Program-made: the position numbers and the translations under genes | Origin: Ceratotherium simum simum | Taxonomy: Eukaryota; Chordata; Mammalia; Perissodactyla; Rhinocerotidae | Direction of reading: 5' to 3' | Length of the DNA: 64,000 nt | NCBI RefSeq assembly: GCF_000283155.1 | Contig: NW_004454166.1 | Coordinates: 1,533,006-1,597,005, forward strand | The notes under the pieces: model-generated | Databases searched by the model: none | What the model saw: the letters and a program-made list of their open reading frames with translations, nothing else | Told to the model about the DNA's origin: nothing | Part shown: piece after piece, positions 10,990 to 22,770 of the stretch | How the letters are laid out: the number at the start of each line of letters is the position of its first letter | How positions within the stretch are numbered: position 1 is the stretch's first letter

Positions 10990-11530
10990 GGAGGACGATT
11001 GTCTCCCCAGCCCCCTCCCATGGCTCTCCACTGCTCCCCCAGCAAGGCTCAGATGCTCTCCGTGGCCTCCTGTGGCCCCCGTGGCCGCCTGGCCCCACCC
11101 ATGCCTGCCTTCCCAGCATCCCCTGGGGTCTCTCCCCCTCACTTCCTCTGTTCCTTTCATCTTCTCCTCTCAGGGCCTGTGTCCAGCAGGCTCCCCTGCC
11201 AGGCATACCCTCTCCACCCCCACCTTCTGTGCCCTGCTGACCCTCTCCTCTCCTCTTAGTTCAAGCCTGACTCCTCCCCCTGAGGCCACACCCAGTGCCA
11301 TTATACATGGTCACATGTATGTGTTTCTAGACACTTCTTCTACTTAGCGGTCATCACAGTTTGTACTCCTATGTTTGTTCGCGTGAGTACTTAACGAAAG
11401 TGGGCTGCCCTTTCTAGAGTGGAAAGAGGGGCTGTCTTGGTCATCACTGTATCTTCTGTTTTTGTTTTTTTAATATTACCTGGTACAGAGTGAACGCTTA
11501 ATCAATATTTGTTAAATGGATGAATAAATG
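10990..11530 (+). mobile_element. L2 LINE 3' end
   Basis: The clear part is 11410-11530: TGGTCATCACTGTATCTTCTG, ACCTGGTACAGAGTGAACGCTTAATCAATATTTGTTAAATGGATGAATAAATG, the sense L2 terminus. The upstream C-rich part (10990-11350) is probably the same element but is weaker. Confidence 0.65.
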
Positions 11531-12514
11531 ATTGTATGTTTAGGAGTGTCCAAAGCTTTCTTCAGGAAATGACAGACGTTAGGCATCTGTAGAGATTGAC
11601 AGGGCAGACTTCCCCCGTCCCCAGTAGAGAAAGCAAGTGAGGTGCTGGCTGGGGCGAGAGCAGAGGGGATCACTGGTCAGGGTCAGTGCCTGGAGAGGCG
11701 GCTCTTCCCAGCTCTCAGTCCTGCACTCAGAGTGTCTGGGTCACCACGACGGCCTGGACACTCACAGGCTCAGCCCGTGGGGGCTGTGGCTGGCTTGCAG
11801 AAAGCTGGAGTGGGACACAGCAAGTTTTCTTCCTAGAAGACTCATAGGTCCCCACGAGGCTGCCTGTGCTCAGAGTATGTGTGGTGGCCTCGGGGGGACA
11901 GGCCTTCAAGGACTCCTGGTGCGTGCACTTGAGTCGGCCATGTGCCCTGGGCTTTTACTCTGAGGTGGGCCCTACTCGGTGACCAGACAGTGACCTTGCT
12001 CGCAGGAGCCCTTAGCAGAGCCACCCTCTCTAAGCTTCCTCAGTGGAGGCGAAGCTCTGCCCTTCCAGAGCTTTGAGCCATGGAGAGACCCCAGCCCATG
12101 AATCCCGTCGCAGAGGGATGGAGCCTGAGGACATCTGTGGGAGGGCAGCCTGGCTGGCAGGGGGAGGCCTCCTCAAGGGGCAGAGTTGGGGCTTGTCTCA
12201 TGGGGCAGCCCGAGTGGGAGGGAAGAGGTGGGCACTGCTCCACTCGGGGCAAGGTGAGGCGAGGCCTTGGTGGAAGTCATCAGGAGCTGGCCGACAGGAA
12301 GGAGCCTTCATTAGGAGTTTGGGCCTGGCTGCAGGATGGGGCTGGGGAGTATAAGTGAAGTTGGTGGACAGAGAGAAGTCTCTTAAGAGTGGCTGTGGTT
12401 TCTGTGACAGGCGAGCACTGGGCACCCAGGCCCAGGTCACGCTTTGGCAGAAGTGACTGGGGCCAGGATGACTGGCCAGAGCAATAGCTGAGGAGGAACA
12501 AGCTGAACTGTCTT

Positions 12515-12519
<5 letters not shown>

Positions 12520-12565
<46 letters not shown>
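12520..12565. repeat. (TG)n microsatellite
   Basis: Uninterrupted (TG)22-23 tract between unique sequences; likely length-polymorphic. Confidence 0.97.
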
Positions 12566-12567
<2 letters not shown>

Positions 12568-13489
12568 ATAGCACCTTTGATAATAGGGTCATGTGGTGGC
12601 TGCCAACCAGTGGGAGAACACTGTAGGGCAAACACAGACTGGGCATCAAGGCTTGGTGCCTTTGTAGGAATGGTCCTCATGGGGATGGGCCATGATGGAA
12701 GAAGGGACTCTGAGGATGACGTCCCATGGACAGGAGCAGGGACCTGTCTCGTGGAAGGCCAGTGTCACAGGCTGCTGGAGGAGGGTCCCAAGGTCTAGGC
12801 TGGGGGACCTTGGTCAGAGAGACCACCTCCACGTTGGCCCGCATGTTGGGGTATCTAGCCATTCAGGCTGTAGCCTCGCCTGCGGTTCCTCTTGGGTCAA
12901 AATTGATCTGGGATCCATCTTCTCAGGGGCTCATGAGCTGCCTCTGAAGGCCCTTCCTGTAGAGGATACTGGCGTGCTCTCAGCTGTCAGCCTCCACGGG
13001 GCCTCTGAACAGCCAGCACTCGTGTGAACACCCAAGGCTGGTGTCTCTCTTCAGATGTTGGACCCTGCGTGCACTTGCCCCCAGATAGGGCAGTTGGGGA
13101 AACACCAACTTTTGGCAGCATCTCAGTGACACGATATCCCACTGCTTCAAGCTCCTTGGCTTGGCCGCGTTCCTCACGCGGGTAGGATTTTGACATGATG
13201 GATGAAGTTGAGGCAGCAGTGGGGTGTGGGGGTGGGAGAGGATTGGGCCAGGCCGTGTGTAAGGGCACCTGTCAGCAAGAGATCTGACGCATGCTGGTCC
13301 CCCTGGGGCTTCCCAACGGCAAAGACAGAGGCCTCGCCTCTGGGCCTGGGTTTCAGGGGGTCTCTGGTCAGCCCTGCATGAGCAACTCGGTCCTAGAGGG
13401 CCCTGGGGAACGATGGCCCTTGAGGCCATCTCCTCGCTGGAAACTTTTGCCTCCTTGCTTTCTCTCATTTTGAACGGTACAAGCCCAAG

Positions 13490-14310
13490 GCTCACAAAAG
13501 GTATTTCATCCCATTTGCTTTGTTTTGATAATTCATAATATTTTGTTTGAAATGTGAGCGTCATCACCAGAGACTGTTACAGTGTGAATAGCTAATAATA
13601 CAGAACACAGAGAGAACTGAACCCTGTACTCTCTTGGTAATTAACATTTTTGAATAAGCAATACATTTAAAGTTCTGAAACAAACAAAACAGCAGAAGTG
13701 CTGTGAAGAGTCTCCCTCCCCTTTGTCTCCTCCCACTCGGCCTCCACCTCCCTGGGTGGGGAACTGCTCTAAATGCTCCTCTTATTCCCTTCCAGAGTTC
13801 CTTTGGTGATGTCTGTGTGTGTGTGTGTGTCTGTGTGTGTGTGTGTCTGTGTGTGTGTGTGTGTATGTATACAAAATGCATATAGAGTCTTATTTTCTTC
13901 CTTTTTTACACAAGAAGTTGTGTATGGTACATGCTGTGCTGTACCTTGTTTACTTATTTTTCATTTACCAATGTCTCTTGAAGATCTTTCCATACCAATT
14001 CACAGAGGAAGTCCTCTTCCCTTTTCCTTGGTGTGAGCAAACCATCCCTTATTAATCAGCCCTTGCAAATAAACTCCTGGGTTGTTTCCAGTCTTTGGTG
14101 CTAGAACTTGGTGCACATATCACTTCCCGTGTGTGTAAGTGTAGCTGTGAGATAAGTTCCCAGAGGTGCAGTGGCTCTGTCAGAGGGACTGCGCATTTGT
14201 GGTCCTGCTGTGGTTTTGTCTGATTGTCCCTGTGGGTGTGAGCAGGAGACTCCCCACAGAACTGTGAGAGCATCTGTCTCCTGCAGGCTTCCCAACACCG
14301 TGCTTTACTG
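13490..14310 (-). mobile_element. L1 3' UTR, antisense
   Basis: Follows the reverse complement of an old L1M 3' end: AGTTCTGAAACAAACAAAACAGCAGAAG, ATCTTTCCATACCAATTCACAGAGGAAGTCCTC, TTGTTTCCAGTC and GATAAGTTCCCAGAGGTGCAGTGGCTC. It is interrupted by a compound TG repeat. Confidence 0.7.
13811..13868. repeat. Compound (TG)n/(TC) microsatellite
   Basis: TG runs broken by single TC units and ending TATGTATAC, lying inside the antisense L1 fragment. Confidence 0.95.
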
Positions 14311-14394
14311 ACTGGTCATGGGACATGGTGGCATGTGTCCCTGTGAAGGGCATCAGCTCTGGGACAGAACTGTGCCTCCACGGGGGTCTTCAGT

Positions 14395-14560
14395 TGAGGC
14401 AGGCAGTGGCATCTGGTGATTAAGCCTCCGAATCAACCTGAGCTCCAATCCTCAGGCAGATCATTGATCTCTCTAGGCCTTAATTTTCTCATCTGCAGAA
14501 TGGAGAGATAATGTCGTCTACATGGGGGGCACTGTGAGGACTAGCGAGATGGTGCGTGCA
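14395..14560 (+). mobile_element. MIR-like fragment
   Basis: GTGGCATCTGGTGATTAAGCCTCCGAATCAACCTGAGCTCCAATCC, then CTCTAGGCCTTAATTTTCTCATCTGCAGAATGG, sense MIR just upstream of exon 6. Confidence 0.75.
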
Positions 14561-14713
14561 CAAAGGGCCACACCTGTAGCTGTGGGAGGCTGGCTCTGCA
14601 CTAACCAGCAGGGCCATCTTGGCCAGGGCTCCCTGGTCTGAGCCCCTGGCTGTTTCCGCTCTTGTCAGGGAAGGATGGGCTCGGGGGTCTCTGAGGCCCT
14701 CTTCCCAGTCTAG

Positions 14714-15199
<486 letters not shown>

Positions 15200-15629
15200 T
15201 GACTCGTCTGGCTGCTCTGCCGTTGCTAACTGCTGTCCTTTCCCAGGGCTCTTTGCACAGGGGGTGTAATGATCTTCTGGGTCACAGGAGGTGGTCTTGG
15301 GTCGTTATCCTGTCAGTCAGGATGAGGGTGGAAATGTGTAAGCACCCTATGGCCATAAACCACGTCATGATGGTCCTGGCGTGTCCCCACTGCCAGCCCT
15401 CTCCTCAGGTTGCCCTGTCAGGCTTTCAGATGCTGAATCCAAGAGTCTGGAAATGACGAAGTGACCCACTGGACAAGCTCCCAGCTGAGTCATTTGCAAG
15501 AGAGGGAGAGGGGCAGGAGGAGGACCCCTTGCTGAGCAGCCCCCTGCTCTGCCTGTGGCTGCAGAGATGGGACCAGAAAGTCTTTGCCCAGTCAGAGGCT
15601 CTTCAGGCCTGGATAAGGCCCTTGAAGTA

Positions 15630-15760
15630 CCAGATTCAATTCAGGAGACTCTTTCCTGAGCCCCAGTCTGTGCCAGGCCCTGGGCTGGTCACCTGGCAGG
15701 CATGGGCGGCTCAGACATGGTTCCTGCCTCCGAGAGCTCCCAGCTGATGGCGAGTCAGAG
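15630..15760 (-). mobile_element. L2 LINE fragment
   Basis: CCTGAGCCCCAGTCTGTGCCAGGCCCTGGGCTGG and GACATGGTTCCTGCCTCCGAGAGCTC, antisense L2 3' UTR. Confidence 0.65.
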
Positions 15761-16061
15761 AGGCCTTTGAGCAATGACTTTCCCTAGCATGTTGCTAGCT
15801 GGTTCTGGGGGCAAGGACTGGCCTTGCTGAGCTTCCTCTACATCCTAGTTAGGTGATGCTTCTAAAGTTTACCCAAAGAACCGTTCAAAACCATGTAGGC
15901 TGCATGCACAAGCTCCCATGGAGAGGAGAGGTGCCGGAGGGGACTTTGGGTGTGAGGAGTGAGCAAGGCCTTGGGGGTCACCATCCACCATCACCATCCT
16001 GTGACGGTCGCACTTTCTCTGAGCAGTTCCTGTGAGGGCTCTCACAGACCATCTAGCCACT

Positions 16062-16130
16062 TTGCTTTCAGATGGGGAAACTGAGGCCCAGAGAGGTAAA
16101 GAGACTTGCCTAAGGCCATGCAGCAAGTCA
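16062..16130 (-). mobile_element. MIR core fragment
   Basis: GATGGGGAAACTGAGGCCCAGAGAGGTAAAGAGACTTGCCTAAGGCCATGCAGCAAG. Confidence 0.85.
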
Positions 16131-16640
16131 TGTATTCACTTAACAAACATTGATGAGTGTCTGCTATGTGCAAGGCCCGGGGCCAGGCACTAGGGGTACA
16201 TCAGTGAACAGCACAGGCTTGGCCCTGCCCTCAGGGAGCCTGCAGAGGTGTGGGAGAGTCACATAAATGAGAATTATCCAAGGAGTTGTGGAGTAGAGAT
16301 GTGCTGGGTGCTGAGGAGGAGCTGAGGGTCTCTGAAAGCGTGAAGCAGAGGCTGAGCCAGCCTCCTGGGGAAATGCATTTATGCTGAGCCCTGAAGGGGT
16401 TGGCAGAACTGGGAGCAGGGAGCTGGGGGTGGGGAAATGTGCCTGGCAGAGGAAACAGCAAGTGCAAAGTCCTTGAGGTAAGAGCGAGCATGGCGCGCGC
16501 GAGGAATGGAAAGAGACCTGGTGTGGCTGGACTTCAGGGAGCGGGCTGGTGGGAGGCTGGGAGGTGATGCTGGAGAGATGGGCCTGGTCCTGTAGACTGT
16601 GGGCAGGATTTTGGTCTTTCTCCTGCTGGAGGAGTGAGGT
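16131..16640 (-). mobile_element. L2 LINE 3' end
   Basis: TTCACTTAACAAACATTGATGAGTGTCTGCTATGTGCAAGGCCCGGGGCCAGGCACTAGGGGTACATCAGTGAACAGCACAGGC and onward through GGAAACAGCAAGTGCAAAGTCCTTGAGG, a long antisense L2. Confidence 0.88.
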
Positions 16641-16899
16641 CTCTTCGGGGAGTAGTCTATGTGCTGATGCTGCACGCTCTAGATCCTGGGCTTCAGGGAG
16701 AAGAGTCTGTTTCCATCACAAACAGCCTTTCCCACTGCTAAGACCCCTGCTGAGAGGGGCCCAAAGCCACATTCCATCTGACTCCAGAGGAGAAAGAAAA
16801 GTGACTCAGTCAGGAAAACCTCCCTGGATGGGGCCTACCTTTCTCTCCAGAATCTGGGAGAAAATTTGTCTTCTAACTATTGACAAGATCATGTAATTT

Positions 16900-17045
16900 T
16901 AGAGCTAGCAGGGACTGCGGAGGCAGCCTTTCAACCCTCTCATTTTTAAGAGGCCCAGAGAGGGGACAGGTTTGTCTGAGGTCACTCAACAAATGAGTGG
17001 CGGAGAGGGAGAGCCCGGCCTCTGCACCCAGCCTTGCGTCCGCCA
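16900..17045 (-). mobile_element. MIR fragment
   Basis: TTTTTAAGAGGCCCAGAGAGGGGACAGGTTTGTCTGAGGTCACTCAACAAATGAGTGGC, antisense. Confidence 0.7.
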
Positions 17046-17234
17046 CACACAGCCTCTGGCATTTGTGTTAAGCCCGTAATTACTTAATACAGACGTTCGA
17101 TGTTGGAAACTGTGTTTCACGTACTTCTCTCGGAAATGCAGAATCTGAATCACAGTTCATTTAGCTTAGAGTGCCCCAGGAAGACTGGGCAGAGACTGGG
17201 CATCCTCACTGGGAGAAGTCCAGAAGCCATCCGT

Positions 17235-17335
17235 GTATTCACTCACTTGCTCACACACTCCTGTGCTCATTTATCCAACATATTTCTTGCATGCTGGCTG
17301 TGAGCCTGGCCCAGTGCCAGGCACGCAGGGGCGGG
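17235..17335 (-). mobile_element. L2 LINE fragment
   Basis: CATTTATCCAACATATTTCTTGCATGCTGGCTGTGAGCCTGGCCCAGTGCCAGGCAC, antisense L2 terminus. Confidence 0.6.
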
Positions 17336-18079
17336 AGGGCTGAAGCGGGCGTCAGCTCTCTCAAAGTCTCAGGGCCGTGTGATGTGGATTCAGAACCTGC
17401 AGGATACGGGAGAAGGTTCTGTGGGCCCTGATGAGTGGAGACGTTGCCTCGGCTGGGAGCATCGAGGAGGAGGTAACAGAGGAGGTGACGTTGGGGACAG
17501 ATTTGATAGGGCCACGCAGAGATGGGGCCTGACGGGGAGGAGACCTGACTTACAAACTCTGGAAGGGCTCCGTGCCTAGCAGTCTCGCTGTGCAGTGTCC
17601 TTCAGAGTGATGCGGACACAGCCGCCAGCCCGTCTCAGACTGTGCAGGCTCTGCGGTGGGGCCTGCGGGTGCACCTCGTGGTGGGATAATGACTGACTCA
17701 GGGCTTTCTGGTTAATGTGCTTCACCTCACCGTAACGTGCTGTAATGAGGAGAGATGGAGGGTGAGGCTGGGGCTGCCGCACACACAGGCACTGGGCTAT
17801 GAATGACAGACCCTCGCTCCCGATCCCCAGTCACTTTGGACAAATGGCTGTCCTAGTCGGGGGCTGTAGGCTGGGAAGGCATGTGCGTCAAGGGTATAGG
17901 TTCCTCGAGCCCCCTCGTGTTTGCTCTCCGCCTGGCCTCGTGAGCCCCAGAGCCCCATGACGGTGGTGCCAGGAAGGGGCCTGGAGCAGATCTGCGTCTC
18001 CATCTGTGGTCCAGTGGCCTCGGTGGGGGCCGTGCTATCCGTGTCACTGAGTGGCCTGCTGGGGAAGAAAGAGCGTTTG

Positions 18080-18200
18080 CTGGCCTTGGAGTTGCGGGTT
18101 TTGACTTGAGTCCCGGCTCTGCCCTGTTGGGCAGGTCGCTTTTTCCCTGGACCTCAGCTTCTGTGTCTGTGGCAGTAGTAATTGTGATTTTGACAACACT
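18080..18200 (+). mobile_element. MIR fragment
   Basis: TTGACTTGAGTCCCGGCTCTGCCCTGTTGGGCAGGTCGC and GGACCTCAGCTTCTGTGTCTGTGG, diverged sense MIR. Confidence 0.6.
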
Positions 18201-18319
18201 GCCACTGATAGCACAGCAGCAGCCTACCAATAAGAACAGAGGGCTTCCTCGCCTATGCATGAAACTGGACCGTTTTCGGAGATCTTTCATCCCTTCTCTC
18301 ATTGGGCTCTCGGTGTAAG

Positions 18320-18460
18320 TGCCTGCTAAGCAGATGGGCAAGATTTGTGAGCCCCATTTTACAGATTGGAGCATTCTTTTCCAGACTGTTCACCCCATTT
18401 TCAGGCCCAGGGGGCTTCTGGGACTTGTCAAGGCTGCAGAACTGGATTTGAGGTCAGCAT
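18320..18460 (-). mobile_element. MIR-like fragment
   Basis: AGCCCCATTTTACAGATTGGAGC, then GGGACTTGTCAAGGCTGCAGAACTGGATTTGAGGTC, diverged antisense MIR. Confidence 0.5.
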
Positions 18461-19009
18461 CTTCTGTCTCCATCTTGTGTGAGATGGTCACATGGGCCTC
18501 TGTGTCCAGGGAGGATTCTAGGAGCCCGTTTTCTGACTGGCTGTTTCTGGAACTGGCCTTCTGCAGCCAGAGTCCTCCTGTCGTTCTGGAACCGCAGAGT
18601 CTTGCTGTAGGCCTGGAGTGGTCAAGTCCTCCCACACTGCCCTGCCCACCGCCCACGGGGAGGATAGTCCTCTCCAGGGCCAGGCGTGGTCCTGCCAGTC
18701 CCCTCTGCGAACTCAGAGCCTGCCCCCACTTTGCCGATTTTCCCGCCAAGATCTGCCCTGGGGAGGTGGGCCCAGGCTTCTCGCTTTTGTACGGAAACTT
18801 AGTAAACCTTTGGCTCTGGGTGGAAGGGGTTAATGTATACACACTCCTGGGGCAATGAAACATTTCCTTTTCAAAATGGTTATTGAAAAAGCAATTCTGT
18901 TTTCCCTACATGTGGAGTGAGTAAAAATCACCTTGAAGGAGAAGAGAAAAAAAAAAGAAACAACTGCCGGTGGTGCGTGCGTGTGTGTTTCAACAGTGAT
19001 TCTGTTTCA

Positions 19010-19345
19010 GTAAAACTCGCGCTGACGCCGTCGTGGGCGCGCTGCCGGCGGAGCGGGGCCTCCGCCACCCGGCACGGCCTGCCGTATTTACTCTCGGCAG
19101 ACTATTAACCAACACCAGGCTATTAATCTGGCTTTTGAGCCTTCACTAAAGCCCATAAAAGCTCACAGTTGTCAAATGGAGTTCATTTTAATTTCCTTTC
19201 AATCACAGTAAATTATTCAGGTGATAAATCAGCTGGAGCAGCCTCCTGGCTGTAATAGAAACCCTAATTCCTGGCTAATTATCCAGCCCATTGCTGCCAA
19301 CAGATCAATACGGGTGCAAAATGGAATGGGCCCAGGGCCCTCCCT
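19010..19345. promoter_or_regulatory. CpG-dense patch plus candidate conserved element C
   Basis: 19014-19085 holds about 14 CpG in ~70 bp, far above the surroundings. It adjoins a repeat-free AT-rich block (19085-19345) with many homeodomain-type cores: GCTATTAATCTGG, GGCTAATTATCCAG, TAAATTATTCAG. It also has a GATA-like GGTGATAAATCAGCTGG with an E-box CAGCTG, and CACAGTTGTCAAATGG (TALE-type TGTCAA). The texture is that of a developmental enhancer. Conservation is not checked; there is no gene here. Confidence 0.4.
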
Positions 19346-19719
19346 CCCATTGGGCCAGAGACAGAAAGACAGCTGGGGAAGGGGGATGTGCTCCTGACCT
19401 CCCGGCAAGTTCAAAGGTCACAGGGGGTTAAACCAGGAGAAGGCCTGTCCCTTGTCTAACAGAGGGAGCCACCAGGAGGGCCTCCTGCTCTCAGAAGCTG
19501 CTCTGCCCTCTGAACAGTGCCATTTCTCCAGGCTGGTGGGCCTGGGCTGAGCATTGCCTACTCTGGGAAGGGGCCGAGGTATGTTTCGGGGCATGATTAA
19601 GCTTGGTCGTCAGGGGTGGCCTGAACACCTACCTGAGTCAGAAAAAGAGCTGGGACTGTAGGGGAAAAGATGAGATGCCAGATGTGCTTCCTTTCTTCAG
19701 GGAACTCATTCTCCTCTGT

Positions 19720-20100
19720 AGTGGGTCTGTGCCCACCAGGAGGAGGGGAGTCAGGGAGAGGAGCGGGTGAGGAGACAGGTGTACCAGGCTGAGAAAGGGG
19801 GAAGGCTTCCTGGAGGAGGTGTCATCCATGCTGTGCCTCGAGGGATGGGCAGAATCCAGATGTGTGGAGATTGTAGCGAGTTGGCAGGAGAGGGCGTTCT
19901 AGGCAGAAGGAACAGCGTGGGGGAAGGCATGAAGGAATGCAAGGATGGCAGGGAACTACAAGCTGGTCTGGGGGGTTGGAAGATAGGGTGAGTGAAAAGG
20001 AGTCAAGGGCGATGGGGCTGGAGAAGCAGGAGGGGCCCCAAACCCCAGGGGCTGGAACGTGGAGCTTTGCTGTGGGGGCAGCGTGCCGAAGAGCCCTGAG
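19720..20100 (-). mobile_element. L2-like fragment
   Basis: GGAAGGCTTCCTGGAGGAGGTGTCATCCATGCTGTGCC and GGCGTTCTAGGCAGAAGGAACAGCGTGGGGGAAGGCATGAAGG are standard antisense L2 text. Confidence 0.75.
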
Positions 20101-20403
20101 TCTGGGGCCTGGACGACTTTGCTCACCTGGAAGCAACCTTCACTGGGGCCTCCTGCCTCTCGTCCTGTCCCTGCTGCTTCTGTTGGACCTCTCTTCCTGA
20201 AGCCCATCCCCACGAAGGGCAGTGGGAAACCATGAGGGGCTCTTACGTGGCCCCTCAACCCCAGCCCTTCTTCCCCATCAGACCCTTCACTTCCCCTGTG
20301 TTCCTCTGCTTGCCCACAAGATGCTCTGGCTGACCTCTCTCTGCTCCGCGTGTGCTGGGCTCCTCTTCTGTCCGAGGGGACCGAGGGGGCCGTGGACCGT
20401 GGG

Positions 20404-20438
20404 CTGGTGTGTGCATGTGTGTGCATGTGCATGAGTGT
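20404..20438. repeat. Imperfect TG-rich repeat
   Basis: GTGTGTGCATGTGTGTGCATGTGCATGAGTGTG, a degenerate (TG)n/(TGCA)n tract. Confidence 0.8.
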
Positions 20439-20689
20439 GGGAACACCAGGGACGGCTCTGAGCGTGCAGGGGGCAGGTACTGCAGCTATTATTACTTTCT
20501 TAATGTTGTGCTCACTTTAAGCTCCTGCTTGGGGGTTCCCTGCATGGAACATTCAGTCTGTTTCTAAATCTACCAGTCCAGGCCCAGTGGGACTCCTGCC
20601 TGCCCTGGGCGGCCCTCACTGACCCCCTTCTTCCCGCGCTGACTTGCATCTTGTCTGAGCTCATGAATGCATCGTGTTCTAATCATTAC

Positions 20690-20920
20690 CGGAACGACTG
20701 CGCATTCATTGCTTACTGTGTGCCTGGCTCTGTTCCGAGGAGCACCTTCCGTCTCATTACAAAGTCACGACACTCCTGTCGTCTCCCCTGTGCACACAGG
20801 ACGTCTGGGGCTTGGTGAGAGTGGGGCGGTGACTTAGCCAAGCGTACGCAGTAAGTGCAGAGCCAAGATGGGAAGCCAGGGCCCTGGCTCCAGAGCCAGG
20901 CTGGTAGCCCCTGGGTTACT
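20690..20920 (-). mobile_element. MIR
   Basis: TTGCTTACTGTGTGCCTGGCTCTGTTCC, GTGACTTAGCCAAGCGTACGCAGTAAGTGCAGAGCC and GGCTCCAGAGCCAGG, antisense MIR over most of its length. Confidence 0.85.
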
Positions 20921-21234
20921 CCCAGTTGCAGCACGATCAGGCTGCCCCTCGACTCTCACAGGTGGGCAGTTTCCTGGAGACACAACCTGGGGGTTCAATC
21001 TACTCACCCCGGGAGCCAAGCATGAATTAGGAAGTGCTGGGGCTGCCGCACATGCCAGTGTGGTCTCTGGAGGTGTGAACAGAAGTCTGGGGCGGTGACG
21101 GGCCCATTCTACTCTGGGCTGGTTCTGCTCCTCTCACCCTGCCCCACCCCTCAAGGGGCTGTTCCTTGTGGGGCCAGGATCCTCCACTGCATACAGAGAG
21201 AGTTTGTGTAGAAGAGGCGATTGAAAATTCTTTG

Positions 21235-21420
21235 CTAGGAGGGATGACTGGAGACATTGGGGCTGTTTAATCTGAAAAAGGGAAGACTTAGGGATATGAG
21301 CAGGGAAGGAGACACGCTAAGAGAACTTTCTGGTGGCCCAGGCTTTCTAACCACGGAGTGGGCCTCCTTGTGAAGTAGTGAGCTTCCTGACACTGGAGAC
21401 AGGTAAGTAGAACCTATCCT
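21235..21420 (+). mobile_element. CR1/L3-like LINE fragment
   Basis: GGGGCTGTTTAATCTGAAAAAGGGAAGACTTAGGG, AGAACTTTCTGG, GGAGTGGGCCTCCTTGTGAAGTAGTGAGCTTCCTGACACTGGAG follow the conserved 3' part of mammalian CR1/L3 elements. Confidence 0.65.
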
Positions 21421-21989
21421 TTTCTCATTTATGCTGTATTAGAAGTTTAAGAATCCACTGAGGGCTTGATTGGCTAAATGTCAAGGCCCTCCCACCCTGA
21501 GAGAATGGTTCTTAGGTAAGAAGAGTGAGAAGAGGGGAAAGGGGAGCAGAGGCAGTATATGGAGACGACATTTTACGCTGCACTGTGGCAGGGGCATTGA
21601 AGGGCAGTTCCCCCCCGGGGATCCTCACTGGAGTGGGCAGGGAGGGTCAGCCTGGGTCACAGGGGCCATGGTCCTGAGCGGCAATGGGCTGGAGCCTGCA
21701 AGGTCTTGGGAGGCCAATGATGACTCCAGCTCCTCTAGCACACGGAGCAGACTGGGGTTTCTGGTGAAGATGCCAGGGCCAGAAGTCTGGATTCCAGTGG
21801 CTGCTGCCAGCCTTGCCACCCACACACAACGCCCAACTCCTCTGCTCAGGAACACAGGGCCAGGCCTCCAGGGGGAGGTGGAGAGGAGGATTAAAGAGAC
21901 CCGTGTCCTGCCAACAGGCGCCACAGCTGCAGGGGTGCTGGCAGAGTGTGATGCATAACTGAAGACAAAGGAGTCACTAATTCAAAGCC

Positions 21990-22120
21990 CCAAGCACCTC
22001 GTACCCAGGACTAGCTCACAATGAGCCCGTGAGGTCAAGTACACCGGCAGGGTCATCTTCACGGGGCAGATGAGATTAAGTGACACACCCCAAATGGTGT
22101 AGCTAGTAGGACTGCCACAT
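21990..22120 (-). mobile_element. MIR-like fragment
   Basis: CTCACAATGAGCCCGTGAGGTCAAGTAC...GGGGCAGATGAGATTAAGTGACACACCCCAAATGGTGTAGCTAGTAGG, antisense. Confidence 0.7.
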
Positions 22121-22204
22121 TCCTGCTCCCGGCGTTGCTGGGTGTAGACAGTCCTCTGGAGCGGTGCCTTTCCTCGGCAGGTGCAGACAGTCCGTGATTG
22201 ATTG

Positions 22205-22770
22205 CTTGGTTTCATTCAGCAGATATTGATTGACACCTCCTCTGTTTCGGGTACTGTGCAAAGTGCTGGGGACACAGCAGCAACAAAGACAGACATGGTC
22301 CCCAGAATTTACTCTAGAGCAAAGGAGACAGGCTTGAACAAAATTGTCATACTAGTCAAAACGGTGTGTCATTACCAGTTGTCACAGAGCGTGATGGGTG
22401 CCACAGAGAGAAAGACCAGGGTGTACTGAGAATAGAGCGGGAGCTCATCTAGGTGGGGTCAGGGGCTGTCTCTCTCAGGATGGCACCTTTGAGCTCAAGG
22501 TGATTAAGGGTGGTGGGAACAGTGTCCCGGGCAGAGGGAACAGCCTGCCTGAGGCTTGAAAGACTTTGGTCCAGTAACCAAAAGATGTCCCATGGGGCTG
22601 GTGCGCTTGAGAGACGGAAAGCGGTGCGTAGTGCAGTTAGTGAGGTGGTGGGGGCCGGGTGTGAGGGATCTTGTGGACCTTTTGTCTTGAGAGCAAGGAG
22701 AAGCCTTTGCAAGATTTTAAACCAGGGACTATCAGGATCCAATCCACTGCAGATTAGAAGATAATTCTGG
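22205..22770 (-). mobile_element. L2 LINE 3' end
   Basis: TTTCATTCAGCAGATATTGATTGACACCTCC, TGTGCAAAGTGCTGGGGACACAGCAGCAACAAAGACAGACATGGTCCCC through AGAGCAAGGAGAAGCCTTTGCAAGATTTTAAACCAGGG, a long antisense L2. Confidence 0.88.

Noticed and set aside
12520..12798. Cys-Val or Thr-His repeat proteins
   Set aside because: Translations of (TG)n microsatellites here and at 13811 and 45149.
12980..13567. 195-codon minus strand open frame
   Set aside because: No motif, no conserved texture; chance in GC-rich intron.
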